A DNA stretch of 64,000 nt from Vampirovibrionales bacterium. Its GTDB lineage: Bacteria; Cyanobacteriota; Vampirovibrionia; Vampirovibrionales; Vampirovibrionaceae. The stretch is from the NCBI GenBank assembly GCA_016712355.1, contig JADJRF010000005.1, forward strand, positions 1,984,001 to 2,048,000, read 5' to 3'. The translations under genes and the position numbers were made by a program. Shown piece after piece: positions 53,686 through 62,739 of this stretch (positions within the stretch are counted from its first letter, which is position 1; the number at the start of each line of letters is the position of its first letter). The notes under the pieces were generated by a model. It was not told where the DNA came from and did not search any database. It saw only the letters and a list, made by a program, of their open reading frames with translations.

Positions 53686-55896
53686 TTACGGCCGGGATGC
53701 GCCCGCGTAAGGGTTTCGCGAAGGCGAGGTAGGCGGGAGCTGGAGCACCTGATGCGTATCGCCGGGCGGAATCGGGTAAGAGCTGCGATGATACGGATCC
53801 GCGCTTCTCGGCGGCGGGCCGTAGGCCTGCGGCGCGACGGGACCCATCGGGACCGGCGGAACCGGAGGGCCCGCCCCATGGCCTCCTTCCAACGCGGGGG
53901 CGGGATGCTCGCCCTCGAAAGGCTCTTCAGGACTTGTCAGCGGGGGGCCTTCCACTGCGGGGTCAAGATCCAGTTGCGGCGAGACGGGCGTGGGAGCCGG
54001 CAAACTGCGCGCGCCAATGGCGAGCGGATTATTCGCCTCGTATTCGCTGAGATTATCGAGGTTGTACGAGATGAAATCCTGTGGGCTAAAGTGCCGCGCA
54101 AACTGCGTATCGAAGTTCTGCGGAGCGCGATTGGCCATATACGGGCGCATATACGCCGCCCAAATCGCGGCAGGCAGGCTGCCGCCAGTCATGCCGGGCA
54201 TCGAGGTGTTATCGTCGTTGCCCACCCACACCCCGGTGATGATTTCCGGCGTAAAGCCGACAAACCAGCTATCGCGGTGATCGTCGCTGGTGCCTGTTTT
54301 TCCGGCCACCGGACGGCCAATGGCGGCGGCGCGCGCCGTGCCGTTCTGGACGACGCCCTGCATCATGGCGAGCATCGTATCGACGGTTTCGCGGTCCAGC
54401 ACCTGGGTGGTCATCGGGTAGTGTTCGTAGGCGAGCGTGCCGTCACTGGTGACGATTTTCTCGATGGCGTAGGGTTCCAGCAGAATCCCGCGATTATCCA
54501 GTACGCCGATAGCCGAGGCGATATCCATGAGCGTGACGCCCGAGCTGCCCAGCGTCAAGGTTAAATCGTCGTCGAGCTGGGCGTTCAGGCCCATGCGATG
54601 CGCCGTCTCAATGACCGAGCGGGGCGTTAATTCCCGCATGACTTTAATGGCGACGATATTATTGGAGTGAATCAGCGCCTGGGCGATGGTCATATAGCCG
54701 TGGTAGCGCCCGTCAAAGTTACGCGGGCGCCAATCGCCCGCCTGAATCGGTTCGTCGAGATAGACGCGGTTGGGCAAATACCCTTTTTCAATGGCCGTGG
54801 TATACGTGAAGATCTTAAACAGCGAACCGGGCGAGCGGACAGCGGAATTAACGCGATCAAACTGGCTCACGCCAAAGTCTTTGCCGCCGACGTAGGCCAG
54901 AATCGCGCCTGTAGAAGCTTCTATCGACACCAGCGCCGCCTGCTGGCCGCGACCCGCGCGGCCATAAATCAGCGATTGCGACTTAACGGCCTTGGAGGCC
55001 AGGGCCTGGGCCTGAACGTCCAGCGTCGTATAGACCTTCATGCCGCTTTGCCAGAAGGCCTGCTCGTCCTGATTAAACAACTGTCGCACCTGCGTCATGA
55101 CAAACTGATTAAAGAAAGGCGCGCGGTTAGCGGTAGAAATCTGTTGCCCCAGCGGATTCAGCGTGAGCGCAGACTTTTGCAGGCGGACAAGTTCTTCGCG
55201 GTTGATTTTGCCGATTTCCAGCAGATTGGCGAGCACCTCGTTGCGGCGTTTGACAGCCGCCGTAGGATTCAGAAAGGGATCGTAACGCGAGGGAGCCTGC
55301 GGCAAACCCGCCAGCAGGGCGGCTTCGGGAATTGTCAGGTTAGCAGGCGGTTTATTGAAATAAATTTCGCTGGCCGCGTGAATCCCGTACGCGCCTTCGC
55401 CAAAATAGATATTATTTAAATAGAGTTCCAGAATTTTCTTTTTAGAGAGCGTTTGTTCCAGTTTGACGGCCAGAAAGGCTTCCTGAACTTTGCGCTTGAT
55501 GGATTTTTCGTTGGAGAGAAAGACATTGCGGGCCAATTGCTGCGTCAGCGTACTGCCGCCCTCGACAAATTTACGCTGGGCTAAATCCATAAAAATCGCC
55601 CGGCCAATCGAGATGACGTCCACCCCGAAGTGACTGTAAAACCGGCGATCTTCAGTCGCCAGCAACGCATCGGTCAGGTGAGGGGAAATCTGCGTCAGAG
55701 AAACTTCTTTATGGAAATACTTTCCGTAGGACAGAATCGGGACGTTACCGCGCCCGAAGACCTGGGTCCACTTGGACGGGTTGACGCCTTCGCGAATAAT
55801 CGCCGACACGGAGGGCAACCCGCGCACAGCCCAATAGAAATAGCCGCCAATACACAGCGCCGCCAGGATCAACACCGTCCAGAAAAAACGCGCCAT
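53686..55896 (-). CDS. Bifunctional class A penicillin-binding protein (PBP1A type)
   Basis: Builds and crosslinks peptidoglycan at the outer face of the inner membrane. One N-terminal membrane anchor (5-23) precedes a GT51 transglycosylase domain, with catalytic E82 in ATEDRRFYSHFG and GGSTLTQQLARN. The transpeptidase motifs are complete: SLFK with Ser358 and Lys361, SNN at 411-413, and KTG at 533-535. A Pro-rich tail of about 110 residues follows. The length of 736 residues fits PBP1A-like enzymes. AGGAGAAGG lies upstream of the start. Single gene; the SLH-domain gene behind it points to wall-associated functions nearby. Confidence 0.97.
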   Translation of the reverse strand: MARFFWTVLILAALCIGGYFYWAVRGLPSVSAIIREGVNPSKWTQVFGRGNVPILSYGKYFHKEVSLTQISPHLTDALLATEDRRFYSHFGVDVISIGRAIFMDLAQRKFVEGGSTLTQQLARNVFLSNEKSIKRKVQEAFLAVKLEQTLSKKKILELYLNNIYFGEGAYGIHAASEIYFNKPPANLTIPEAALLAGLPQAPSRYDPFLNPTAAVKRRNEVLANLLEIGKINREELVRLQKSALTLNPLGQQISTANRAPFFNQFVMTQVRQLFNQDEQAFWQSGMKVYTTLDVQAQALASKAVKSQSLIYGRAGRGQQAALVSIEASTGAILAYVGGKDFGVSQFDRVNSAVRSPGSLFKIFTYTTAIEKGYLPNRVYLDEPIQAGDWRPRNFDGRYHGYMTIAQALIHSNNIVAIKVMRELTPRSVIETAHRMGLNAQLDDDLTLTLGSSGVTLMDIASAIGVLDNRGILLEPYAIEKIVTSDGTLAYEHYPMTTQVLDRETVDTMLAMMQGVVQNGTARAAAIGRPVAGKTGTSDDHRDSWFVGFTPEIITGVWVGNDDNTSMPGMTGGSLPAAIWAAYMRPYMANRAPQNFDTQFARHFSPQDFISYNLDNLSEYEANNPLAIGARSLPAPTPVSPQLDLDPAVEGPPLTSPEEPFEGEHPAPALEGGHGAGPPVPPVPMGPVAPQAYGPPPRSADPYHRSSYPIPPGDTHQVLQLPPTSPSRNPYAGASRP

Positions 55897-56026
55897 GGGT
55901 CGCAGAATCCTTCTCCTGATGAGATGAGGCGCATTCTACGCCAAAAATCGCATGGGACAAAAAGCCAGCGATTATTGAACGCAAGGTGACGCGCAAGGAG
56001 AGCCCAACGCGGGGTTTTGCGCCTCT

Positions 56027-56731
56027 TTACAGGCCTTTGGCCGGGCTCAAGCGCTTCTGACGATCAGCCCACCAGGCCAGCGCATAGGCAAGATCGCCGC
56101 GCGTCATGGGGGCTTGGGCGCGCAAACTGTCCGCATCGGCGTTAATGAAGCCTTCGGCGACAGCCGTCGCCAGCGCCTTGCGAGACCAGAGCGGCAGCGA
56201 GTCGCGGTCGGCGTACGGGGCGAGCGTCTCATCTATTTCGGCATCGGTAAAGGGATAAACGCCGTACGCCTGCGCCAGAATCGCAAAGCCCTGGGCGCGG
56301 GTCGCCGGCAGGTCGGGCAGAAAACGCCCGGCAGCGTCAACAGCCATAATATCGCGGCTTACGACGGTATCAATGGCATTTCTCGCCCAATACCCCGACG
56401 GGACGTCGCGCAGCAAGCGCGGAGCGGCAATTTTGGGGTCGCGACGCGTCAAGTCAAAGGCCTTGACAGCAACCGTGGCGAGCGCCGCGCGCGTGACCGG
56501 CTGCTCTTCGTGAAACCTGCCATCCGGGAAGAGCGTGAGATAGCCGCTATCGAGGGTTTTCTGAATGCTGGCGGCGAGCGCAGGCTCCTGCTGTCCCCAA
56601 GCGGCCCCCGTCAGGCTCACGGCGGCAGGCTCAAGCGCGCAGGCCATCAACGCCAGACCCATGAGGCTGGCCGCCGTCCAGCGAGCCGACGACGTGAAGC
56701 GGGGCAAAGCGACTTTGCGGATGGGGTCCAT
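56027..56731 (-). CDS. Exported protein with three SLH repeats (234 aa)
   Basis: A signal peptide (about 1-45, with a longer n-region) is followed by three degenerate S-layer homology repeats. The clearest features are FPDGRFHEEQPVTRAALATV, a DVPSGYWARNAIDTV segment and FLPDLPATRAQGFAIL. SLH domains bind pyruvylated wall polymers and in cyanobacteria and Thermus-like diderms tie outer-membrane proteins to peptidoglycan (established knowledge). There is no porin or other effector domain after the repeats. The start has a strong TAAGGAGA site. Confidence 0.88.
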   Translation of the reverse strand: MDPIRKVALPRFTSSARWTAASLMGLALMACALEPAAVSLTGAAWGQQEPALAASIQKTLDSGYLTLFPDGRFHEEQPVTRAALATVAVKAFDLTRRDPKIAAPRLLRDVPSGYWARNAIDTVVSRDIMAVDAAGRFLPDLPATRAQGFAILAQAYGVYPFTDAEIDETLAPYADRDSLPLWSRKALATAVAEGFINADADSLRAQAPMTRGDLAYALAWWADRQKRLSPAKGL

Positions 56732-56799
56732 GAAGGCGTCTCCTTACTGAGGGCTGAAGACGCCTTATTGTAACGCAAGTCGCCGCAATGGGCGCGCAA

Positions 56800-57420
56800 T
56801 CAGCCCGACGTGAGCGCTACCGGCCCCGGGCGCAGGATTTCAATTGCGCCGTCGGCGTACACGCGCGCCACGGTCGAAGGCTGTGCGGTCGCAATCTCCG
56901 CATCGTCGCCCCAGACAGGCAATGCGTCGCCAAAGGCGTCTCGAACCGACTTCGCCGTCAGACACGGCGGCTTGCCGGACACATTGGCGCTGGTCGTCGC
57001 CAGAACGCCGCCGGGCAGTCGGCGTAGTAAGGCCCTTAAGGACTCGCAATCTGCGACGCGACACGACACGGTTGGCTCGCCGCGCGTGACGGCGTCCGGC
57101 GTGAGGTCGGTCTTGTCGAAGACCAGTGAGAGGGCGCCCGGCCAGTGGTCGGCCATCAAGCGCCTGGCTTGGGCCGGGGGCGGCTGGATATAGGGCTCGA
57201 ATGACTCGGCGGATGCGCCCAACAGGGTCAAGGGCTTGCGTTCATCACGCCCCTTCAGCGCGAAAATGCGGGCAAGCGCGGCGGGACGGTCCAGGCGCGC
57301 GCCCAAACCGTACACAGTGTCGGTCGAAAAGGCAATCACCCCATCTGAAGCGGCCAGCGCGTCGACGGGATCCGGGGCGAGAGCGGGCGTCGAGGATTTT
57401 TTCGCGACGATTTCCTTCAT
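56800..57420 (-). CDS. tsaC: Threonylcarbamoyl-AMP synthase (TsaC/Sua5 family)
   Basis: Makes the threonylcarbamoyl-AMP that TsaBDE transfers to A37 of tRNA. Motifs are clear: GVIAFSTDTVYGLGA near the N-terminus, LKGRDERKPLTLL for the KxR-S/T nucleotide site, and LATTSANVSGKPP near the end. At 206 residues it is the short TsaC form without the Sua5 domain. Divergent from the rml genes; TATACT/TATGAT-like boxes (57441-57456) lie in the shared 83-base gap. Confidence 0.95.
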   Translation of the reverse strand: MKEIVAKKSSTPALAPDPVDALAASDGVIAFSTDTVYGLGARLDRPAALARIFALKGRDERKPLTLLGASAESFEPYIQPPPAQARRLMADHWPGALSLVFDKTDLTPDAVTRGEPTVSCRVADCESLRALLRRLPGGVLATTSANVSGKPPCLTAKSVRDAFGDALPVWGDDAEIATAQPSTVARVYADGAIEILRPGPVALTSG

Positions 57421-57503
57421 GAGAGAGCCTCCTGCGTCGTTATGATAAAGTATACCCGGCGCGCGCGCGCAACCGCTTCATTTTGCTCAAAAGGCCCATT
57501 CTC

Positions 57504-57995
57504 ATGCAGAAAACCGCTTTCAAGCCGCCGGTCAAACAGCTCATCGACGGCGTTGTCGTCACCCCGCTCAAGCCGATTGTCGACGAGCGCGGCTATTTGA
57601 TGGAAATGCTGCGCAGTGACGCGCCGGATTTCAAAGGCTTTGGCCAGACCTATCTCACGGCCGTCAACGAGGGCGTGGTCAAAGGCTGGCACTATCACGA
57701 GCGCCAGACGGATAATTTCATCTGCGTCCATGGGCTGATCAAGCTGGCGCTTTACGATTGCCGCGAAGGGTCGCCGACGCAAGGCGCGGTGAACGAGTTT
57801 TTCCTCGGACCGATTCATCCCGTGCGGGTGCAGATTCCCTGCGGCGTGCTGCACGGGTTTAAGGGCCTCGGGTCGCCGATTTCGCTCGTGGTGAACGTCC
57901 CGGATCAGCTCTATCATTACGCCCAGCCAGACGAATTCCGCGTGGCGCCGCATGACAATGAGGTTCCGTACGACTGGGCGCGCCATGACGGCTGA
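57504..57995 (+). CDS. rmlC: dTDP-4-dehydrorhamnose 3,5-epimerase-like cupin
   Basis: RmlC epimerises dTDP-4-keto-6-deoxyglucose in L-rhamnose synthesis. The family is shown by DERGYLMEMLR, FGQTYLTAVNEGVVKGWHYHERQ and IPCGVLHGFKGLG, plus the DNEVPYDW end. The 163-residue length is a little short of the usual 180. The KGWHYH stretch replaces the RGLHxQ of classical RmlC, so the exact reaction may differ (related epimerases or ketoisomerases exist). First gene of rmlC-rmlB-rmlD, overlapping rmlB by 11 bases. rmlA is not in the window. Confidence 0.85.
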   Translation: MQKTAFKPPVKQLIDGVVVTPLKPIVDERGYLMEMLRSDAPDFKGFGQTYLTAVNEGVVKGWHYHERQTDNFICVHGLIKLALYDCREGSPTQGAVNEFFLGPIHPVRVQIPCGVLHGFKGLGSPISLVVNVPDQLYHYAQPDEFRVAPHDNEVPYDWARHDG

Positions 57996-58992
57996 CCGTC
58001 CGCCGGAATCCATTCTAATCACGGGCGCGGCGGGCTTCATCGGCAGCGCCCTCACCCGCCGCATTGCCGACGCATGGCCCCAGACGCGGCTGCTCCTGCT
58101 CGACAATCTCAGTTATGCCGGGCATCTGGCTAATCTGGGGGATCTCACCCAACGCCCGACCGTTCGTTTTGTCGAAGGCGACATCGTTGACGAGGCATGC
58201 GTCACCGGCCTGATGCGCGACGTCGCCGTCTGCGTGAACGTCGCGGCGCAAACCCATGTGGATCGCAGCATCAGCGGACCGCAGGCCTTCACGCGCACCA
58301 ATGTTCTGGGAACCCAGACGCTTCTCGAAGCCGCGCGCCAGGCGAAAATCGACAAGTTTATTCAAATTTCCACTGACGAAGTCTACGGCAGCCTGCCTCT
58401 GGAAGCCGAAGGCGTCCGTTTTGACGAGGCCAGCCCCATCGACCCCAGCAGCCCCTACGCCGCCAGTAAGGCCGCCGCTGACCTTCTCGCCCTGAGTTAC
58501 TGGAAGACATGGGGATTCCCGGTCTGCATCACGCGCTGTTCCAATAACTACGGGCCGCGACAGTTTCCCGAAAAGCTGATTCCCCTGTTTATCCTCAATG
58601 CGATGGCCGGGCGCCCGGTTCCGGTCTATGGCGACGGTCTGAACGTCCGCGACTGGATTCACGTCGAGGATCACGCCAGCGCCGTTATGCGCGTGATTCT
58701 CGCTGGGCAGTCCGGGCGGGTCTATAACGTGGGCGCGGATAACGAACAACCCAATCTGGCCATCACGCGCCGGATTCTCGCTTTGCTGAATCAGCCCGAG
58801 TCGCTCATGATGTTTGTGGCCGATCGCCCCGGCCATGATCGTCGCTACGCCATTGAGAGCGGCCGCATTCGCGAAGAACTCGGCTGGCGGCCGCGCGTGT
58901 CGTTTGAAGAAGGCTTGCGCCAGACCGTGGACTGGTATCGCGAGAATTCCGCATGGCTGCAAGCGGTCACCGCCGACGCGGCGGCGCGCTAG
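57985..58992 (+). CDS. rmlB: dTDP-glucose 4,6-dehydratase
   Basis: Converts dTDP-glucose to dTDP-4-keto-6-deoxyglucose. Extended short-chain dehydrogenase fold: ILITGAAGFIGSALTRRI for NAD, ISTDEVYGSL with the catalytic Thr-Asp-Glu, and YAASKAAADLL with the Tyr-x3-Lys pair. SNNYGPRQFPEKLIPL follows, as is typical of RmlB. The chosen ATG gives 335 residues and lies inside the rmlC end; the frame extends 11 codons further upstream. Confidence 0.96.
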   Translation: MTADRPPESILITGAAGFIGSALTRRIADAWPQTRLLLLDNLSYAGHLANLGDLTQRPTVRFVEGDIVDEACVTGLMRDVAVCVNVAAQTHVDRSISGPQAFTRTNVLGTQTLLEAARQAKIDKFIQISTDEVYGSLPLEAEGVRFDEASPIDPSSPYAASKAAADLLALSYWKTWGFPVCITRCSNNYGPRQFPEKLIPLFILNAMAGRPVPVYGDGLNVRDWIHVEDHASAVMRVILAGQSGRVYNVGADNEQPNLAITRRILALLNQPESLMMFVADRPGHDRRYAIESGRIREELGWRPRVSFEEGLRQTVDWYRENSAWLQAVTADAAAR

Positions 58993-59004
58993 AGAGCGGA
59001 CGCG

Positions 59005-59862
59005 ATGGCCATCAAGCGGATTGTCGTTACAGGCGCCGGCGGCATGCTGGGACGCGACCTGACGGCGCACCTGAGCGCCAAGGGCTACGACGTCACCGGG
59101 CTCGATTCACGGACATTTAATCTGCTCAGCCCGTTTGACGCGCTGCAAGCCGTCATCGCGCGTCTGGAGCCGGAACTCATCGTTCACGCCGCCGCTTTTA
59201 CCGACGTTGACCGCGCTGAACGCGAGCCCGAACTGGCGATGGCGGTCAATCGTGACGGGGCGCGCACCGTTGCCGAAATCGCCCGGGAAACTGGTTGTTT
59301 GATGGCCTATGTCAGCACAGACTTTGTGTTTGACGGCCAGAGCGATCGCCCCTATACGCCGCAAGACAAGCCCCGCCCGATTAACGCCTATGGCCTGTCC
59401 AAATATTACGGCGAGCTGGCGGTTCAGGAATTGATTGATACGAGTTATATCATCCGCACCAGTTGGTTATACGGCCTTCATGGCCGGAATTTCTCCCAAT
59501 TCGTGCTTGAAAGCGTTCGCCAGGGCCGCGAATTGTCTCTGGTCAACGATTGGACGGGTTCCCCTACGTGGACCGGCAGCCTGTCGCACATGATTGAGCA
59601 AATCGCCACCTCAGGCGCTTACGGCGTCTATCATGCCGCTGACGCCGGGGCGGTCAGCAAGTACGCGCAAGCCCTCGGCATCTGTCGCGCCGCGGGCCTG
59701 TCCACCCACCGACTGAAACCCGTCGAAGCCCGCACGCTCTCATTTGCCGCCCAGCGCCCGGCTTATTCGGTTCTGGATTGCGCGCCCTTGCCGGTCCCCT
59801 CATGGGAAACCTCACTGGCAGCCTATCTCACGCAATACTGGCAAGCGCAAGACGCCGATTAA
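59005..59862 (+). CDS. rmlD: dTDP-4-dehydrorhamnose reductase
   Basis: Performs the last step to dTDP-L-rhamnose. NAD(P) motif IVVTGAGGMLGRDL, then AAAFTDVDRAE, YVSTDFVFDG and YGLSKYYGELAVQE with the Tyr-x3-Lys pair, and RTSWLYG further on. The length of 285 residues is normal. It follows rmlB by 12 bases. Its stop overlaps the stop of the convergent GNAT-like gene by four bases. Confidence 0.95.
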   Translation: MAIKRIVVTGAGGMLGRDLTAHLSAKGYDVTGLDSRTFNLLSPFDALQAVIARLEPELIVHAAAFTDVDRAEREPELAMAVNRDGARTVAEIARETGCLMAYVSTDFVFDGQSDRPYTPQDKPRPINAYGLSKYYGELAVQELIDTSYIIRTSWLYGLHGRNFSQFVLESVRQGRELSLVNDWTGSPTWTGSLSHMIEQIATSGAYGVYHAADAGAVSKYAQALGICRAAGLSTHRLKPVEARTLSFAAQRPAYSVLDCAPLPVPSWETSLAAYLTQYWQAQDAD

Positions 59863-60404
59863 GCGACGATGTCCAGTGAGGAGAGCCCCAGACGCTGACG
59901 CACTGTCTTGACAGGCGCTTGCATATAAAATCGCAAGTGAGGCGCGATCGGCTCAAACCCAAGTCGGGGCCAGAAAGAATCGTGACGACCGCCGCTGAAA
60001 GGCGTCGCAATCAGCGTCACAAGGGCGTCTGGATCGGCGATGTCATCGAGAAAGCGCGCCAACAGCGCCTTGGCGACGCCCTGATACAGGGGCTCGCCCG
60101 GCAGGGGCGCGCCGGTTTGAGTATCTCTCGCCGTATTGGCCAGCCTCCGGATGAAATAAGATCCGTCCGACTCTCGATTCGCCTCCAGATAGCCGGCGAT
60201 ATGCCCGCCTACCGTCAGCTCATACCGGATACCACGACGCATAATCGTTGCAGAAAGCGGCTCTGCGCTGTTTCCATCGCAAACAAAAGCTTTGGAGCGA
60301 ATCGCCGTCGCAGGCGATCGCGAAACGAGCGAATGACAAGGGATTTTGACGTTCTGGAATCGCGATCGCCTTGTAATAGAATGCGAAAGGATAGATTCTG
60401 GCAT
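59859..60404 (-). CDS. GNAT-like acyltransferase, divergent
   Basis: The C-terminal half has an N-acetyltransferase-like pattern: HIAGYLEANRESDGSYFIRR, LYQGVAKALLARFLDDIAD in the acetyl-CoA loop position, and FWPRLGFEPIAP at the end. The pyrophosphate loop lacks a clear RxxGxG/A, so the family is uncertain. The N-terminal 45 residues are Ser/Arg-rich and unlike the rest. Several ATGs are clustered at the start (60404, 60410, 60416). The 3' end overlaps rmlD by four bases. Confidence 0.55.
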   Translation of the reverse strand: MPESILSHSITRRSRFQNVKIPCHSLVSRSPATAIRSKAFVCDGNSAEPLSATIMRRGIRYELTVGGHIAGYLEANRESDGSYFIRRLANTARDTQTGAPLPGEPLYQGVAKALLARFLDDIADPDALVTLIATPFSGGRHDSFWPRLGFEPIAPHLRFYMQAPVKTVRQRLGLSSLDIVA

Positions 60405-60775
60405 CGTCATCGTCATGGTCGCAAAAAAGCATGCGGATTATAGCGCAAAGACGCGCGGGCTGTGTCCTGTGGACGGCAAGGCGGTTTTATACCGGCGGGT
60501 TTGCGCAGGGGAGCCGGGGTGATATATCGTTATTACCGCCATTTCATCGCCTTCCTGTCGGTTTTATATTGAAAGAAGGCCTATATCATCATGCTAATTG
60601 GCGCAAAAAGAATGTAACGTTCCCGTGGATCGCGCGCAATTTCCATTTTAAGAATGTTTTTATTTTTTTATAAGACAGTCACGCCCCCATGCTGTCTCAG
60701 GCTCATATCGCAATGACACAGGTCTCTCGGTTCGTCGCGACCGCCGATCGCCTCGAATCCAAAGGAGGAGCATTC
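60405..60775. other. Intergenic region upstream of the ribbon-helix-helix genes
   Basis: No convincing gene. The sequence becomes AT-rich towards 60600-60670 and ends in T-runs. AGACAG and CTGTCT (about 60674-60698) can form a six-base stem. A promoter for the ribbon-helix-helix pair is expected here, though no clear hexamers could be fixed. Confidence 0.4.
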
Positions 60776-60973
60776 ATGGCCAAGGTTTTAATCTCAATGC
60801 GCGAGGATTTCCTGACCCGGATTGATGAAATCGCTTCAACCGAGCAACGGACGCGGAGCGAGCTGATTCGGCAGGCCTTGCGCGAGTATATTCGCCGTAA
60901 ACGCAAGCTTTCCAACGCCAAATACGCCCAGAACGCCGAACTGATTGAATCCCTACTGCTGGAACTTGAATAA
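60776..60973 (+). CDS. Ribbon-helix-helix (CopG/ParD-type) DNA-binding protein 1
   Basis: A 65-residue protein whose N-terminal strand KVLISMREDFLTRIDEIA and helices with RTRSELIRQALREYIRRKRK match the MetJ/Arc/CopG fold, which binds DNA as a dimer through the strand. A perfect AAAGGAGG lies before the ATG. It is followed 33 bases later by a paralogue. No toxin gene follows either, so a toxin-antitoxin role is not supported. A free-standing transcription regulator is more likely. Confidence 0.88.
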   Translation: MAKVLISMREDFLTRIDEIASTEQRTRSELIRQALREYIRRKRKLSNAKYAQNAELIESLLLELE

Positions 60974-61006
60974 TCCCACTCACGCCCTTCCCAAGGAGAT
61001 CCGGTC

Positions 61007-61174
61007 ATGTCCAAAAGTTCTCGAGTGCTGATTTCGTTGCCAGACAAGTTTTTAGAGGAAGTCGACCTGCTGGCCGAAGAAGAGCAGCGCTCTCGCAGCG
61101 AACTGATTCGGGAAGCCCTGCGGCTGTATATTCGCAGCAGCGACCCCGGTCGCGAGTCGCCGTCGGTCAACTAA
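61007..61174 (+). CDS. Ribbon-helix-helix DNA-binding protein 2 (55 aa)
   Basis: The strand RVLISLPDKFLEEVDLLA and the helix SRSELIREALRLYIRSS align closely with the preceding protein. The tail after the second helix is short and polar. CAAGGAGATC precedes the ATG. The two genes are probably a tandem duplication on one transcript, closed by the following hairpin. They could form heterodimers (inference). Confidence 0.85.
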   Translation: MSKSSRVLISLPDKFLEEVDLLAEEEQRSRSELIREALRLYIRSSDPGRESPSVN

Positions 61175-61198
61175 TTCCCCCAGCATGGAAATGTTTCC

Positions 61199-61228
61199 GG
61201 CAAGGGCGTGAGCGATCACACCCTTGCC
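61199..61228 (+). terminator. Stem-loop after the ribbon-helix-helix pair
   Basis: GGCAAGGGCGTGA and TCACACCCTTGCC form a 13-base stem with one C-A mismatch and a GCGA loop. Only a short TTT follows, so termination may be partial. Confidence 0.55.
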
Positions 61229-61258
61229 TCGGCGTTTGAGAAGGCTTAAGAAGAAGAC

Positions 61259-62485
61259 TTAAGAAGAAGGATCCCGGAACAAGCGCTCCAGCCGGCGACG
61301 CACGCTGTCTGTCATAGAACCGCCGCCGTCAGCGTCTGCGTTTTCGCCGGGTTTTTGAAGCGAACCGCTGACCACCGTCACCGTTTGACGCTCGCCCTTC
61401 ATATACGCGATCTTGGGCGATACCGTCGTCAGAATCTTGCTCAGGGTGCGAGAGGCCATCGAAAACATACTCAGGCTGTCGCTATCCTGAAACACCGAGG
61501 CCGTCACGTTATACAGGCCTGTGGTCTTGACCGGCATCTTCCAGGAGAACGACCAGAGCTTGGGCGTTTGCGGCTGGGTCGGATCGTAGACTTCAACGCG
61601 ACTATTGACGTAATACCGCTGCTCGTTGGGCAAAGCGCCGCTGTGCAGGCTGCGAACCATATCCATGGGCCGGTACGACGTCGTCTGATGATGCAGATCG
61701 ACATTGGCCTCCACAAACACCACCCGGCTGATGGGCGGGCCGTCTCCGGCCAGTTTGTCCAGCAGGTAGGCCAGCGTGCGCGGATCAGGGCGTCCCGCCC
61801 GGGCATAATAGCTAAGAAGCTGATTATAGACGCTTTGCAGGCCCTGTAACTTCAACTGTTCGACGGTGTACGCCGGATTGTGAATCCGCGTTTTGGGGAA
61901 GCGGGTTTCCAGTTGCGAGGCGTATTCGTTGGCCAGCAGCAGCGCCACATCGCCAAAGGCTTTCTCGCTGCCGTTTGTGACAATGGGGAAAACCGCAATC
62001 GCAGGCAGCTCGCTGTAAACCATGATTTCTTTCATTTTGAACGGCTGTTGCGAGCCGCTTTGAGAGGTTTTCGACGCGTCGACAGCCGGAGATCCGGCGC
62101 GGGGCTCCGCCTGAAGCTCGCGCAGGGGCGTCAGCAGAGTGTCGGCGACGGGCGCGGCTTGAGACGGCTCCAGCGAGGGTTCTGTCGGAGAGGTTCTCAA
62201 GGGCGGCAAGTCGGCAGCCGACGGCGCGGGCGGCTGAAGCTCGGCCGGAGGCCTGGTTTCAAGCGCTTCGACGCCAGTCACCGGGGTTTCGGTCGAGCTG
62301 GCGACCGCCATATAGGCGTACGAGACGCTCCCGCTCTGGCTCACGCCGATAGACGCTGACGGAGCAGGCGCAGAAGAAACTGTCGGAGATGTAACAGGCT
62401 CGCCATGAGCCTGGGCCCAACACGCCAGCAGGCAAAGCGCGCACGAAAGTCCCATCGCGCTGTGTCGGATTGATCGTTTCTTCAC
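61259..62485 (-). CDS. Exported hypothetical protein (408 aa)
   Basis: The GTG start is fixed by a perfect AGGAGG eight bases upstream. The first 28 residues are a signal peptide (KKR, hydrophobic core, AQAHG). Then come about 110 residues of Pro/Ser/Ala-rich sequence, and a folded domain beginning AIAVFPIVTNGSEKAFGDVA with YASQLETRFP. Its pattern recalls the TolB-N/CsgG/FlgO type of exported proteins, but I could not confirm this. The stop lies beside a duplicated GACTTAAGAAGAA-like 13-mer. Faces the ribbon-helix-helix genes. Confidence 0.7.
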   Translation of the reverse strand: MKKRSIRHSAMGLSCALCLLACWAQAHGEPVTSPTVSSAPAPSASIGVSQSGSVSYAYMAVASSTETPVTGVEALETRPPAELQPPAPSAADLPPLRTSPTEPSLEPSQAAPVADTLLTPLRELQAEPRAGSPAVDASKTSQSGSQQPFKMKEIMVYSELPAIAVFPIVTNGSEKAFGDVALLLANEYASQLETRFPKTRIHNPAYTVEQLKLQGLQSVYNQLLSYYARAGRPDPRTLAYLLDKLAGDGPPISRVVFVEANVDLHHQTTSYRPMDMVRSLHSGALPNEQRYYVNSRVEVYDPTQPQTPKLWSFSWKMPVKTTGLYNVTASVFQDSDSLSMFSMASRTLSKILTTVSPKIAYMKGERQTVTVVSGSLQKPGENADADGGGSMTDSVRRRLERLFRDPSS

Positions 62486-62739
62486 CGCCTCACCCTCCTG
62501 ACGCGTCACCCACCGGAATCTGCCATAGGCCGCAGACTCCCATGGTGATTATGACCGAGCCCGCGTCGCGACGACTCCTCAATTTGAAGGATTCCCCCTG
62601 CGCGGGAACACTTACGCATGGCGGGCGTCGTTTGTGACGAACGGCGGTTTTTGTCGTAAGATATCCATCACGAAAGACGCGCCGCGCTTACCGGCTTTCG
62701 ACGTCGCCTCCGCTTCTTATCTTGCCCGGACCTTTGTGT

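Noticed and set aside
60431..60673. 80-codon open frame upstream of the ribbon-helix-helix genes
   Set aside because: No ribosome-binding site, no family resemblance, and it runs through AT-rich sequence that looks like a promoter region.
60776..61174. Toxin-antitoxin module
   Set aside because: Both genes are antitoxin-like DNA-binding proteins; no RelE, MazF or PIN-type toxin follows, and the next gene is an exported protein on the other strand.
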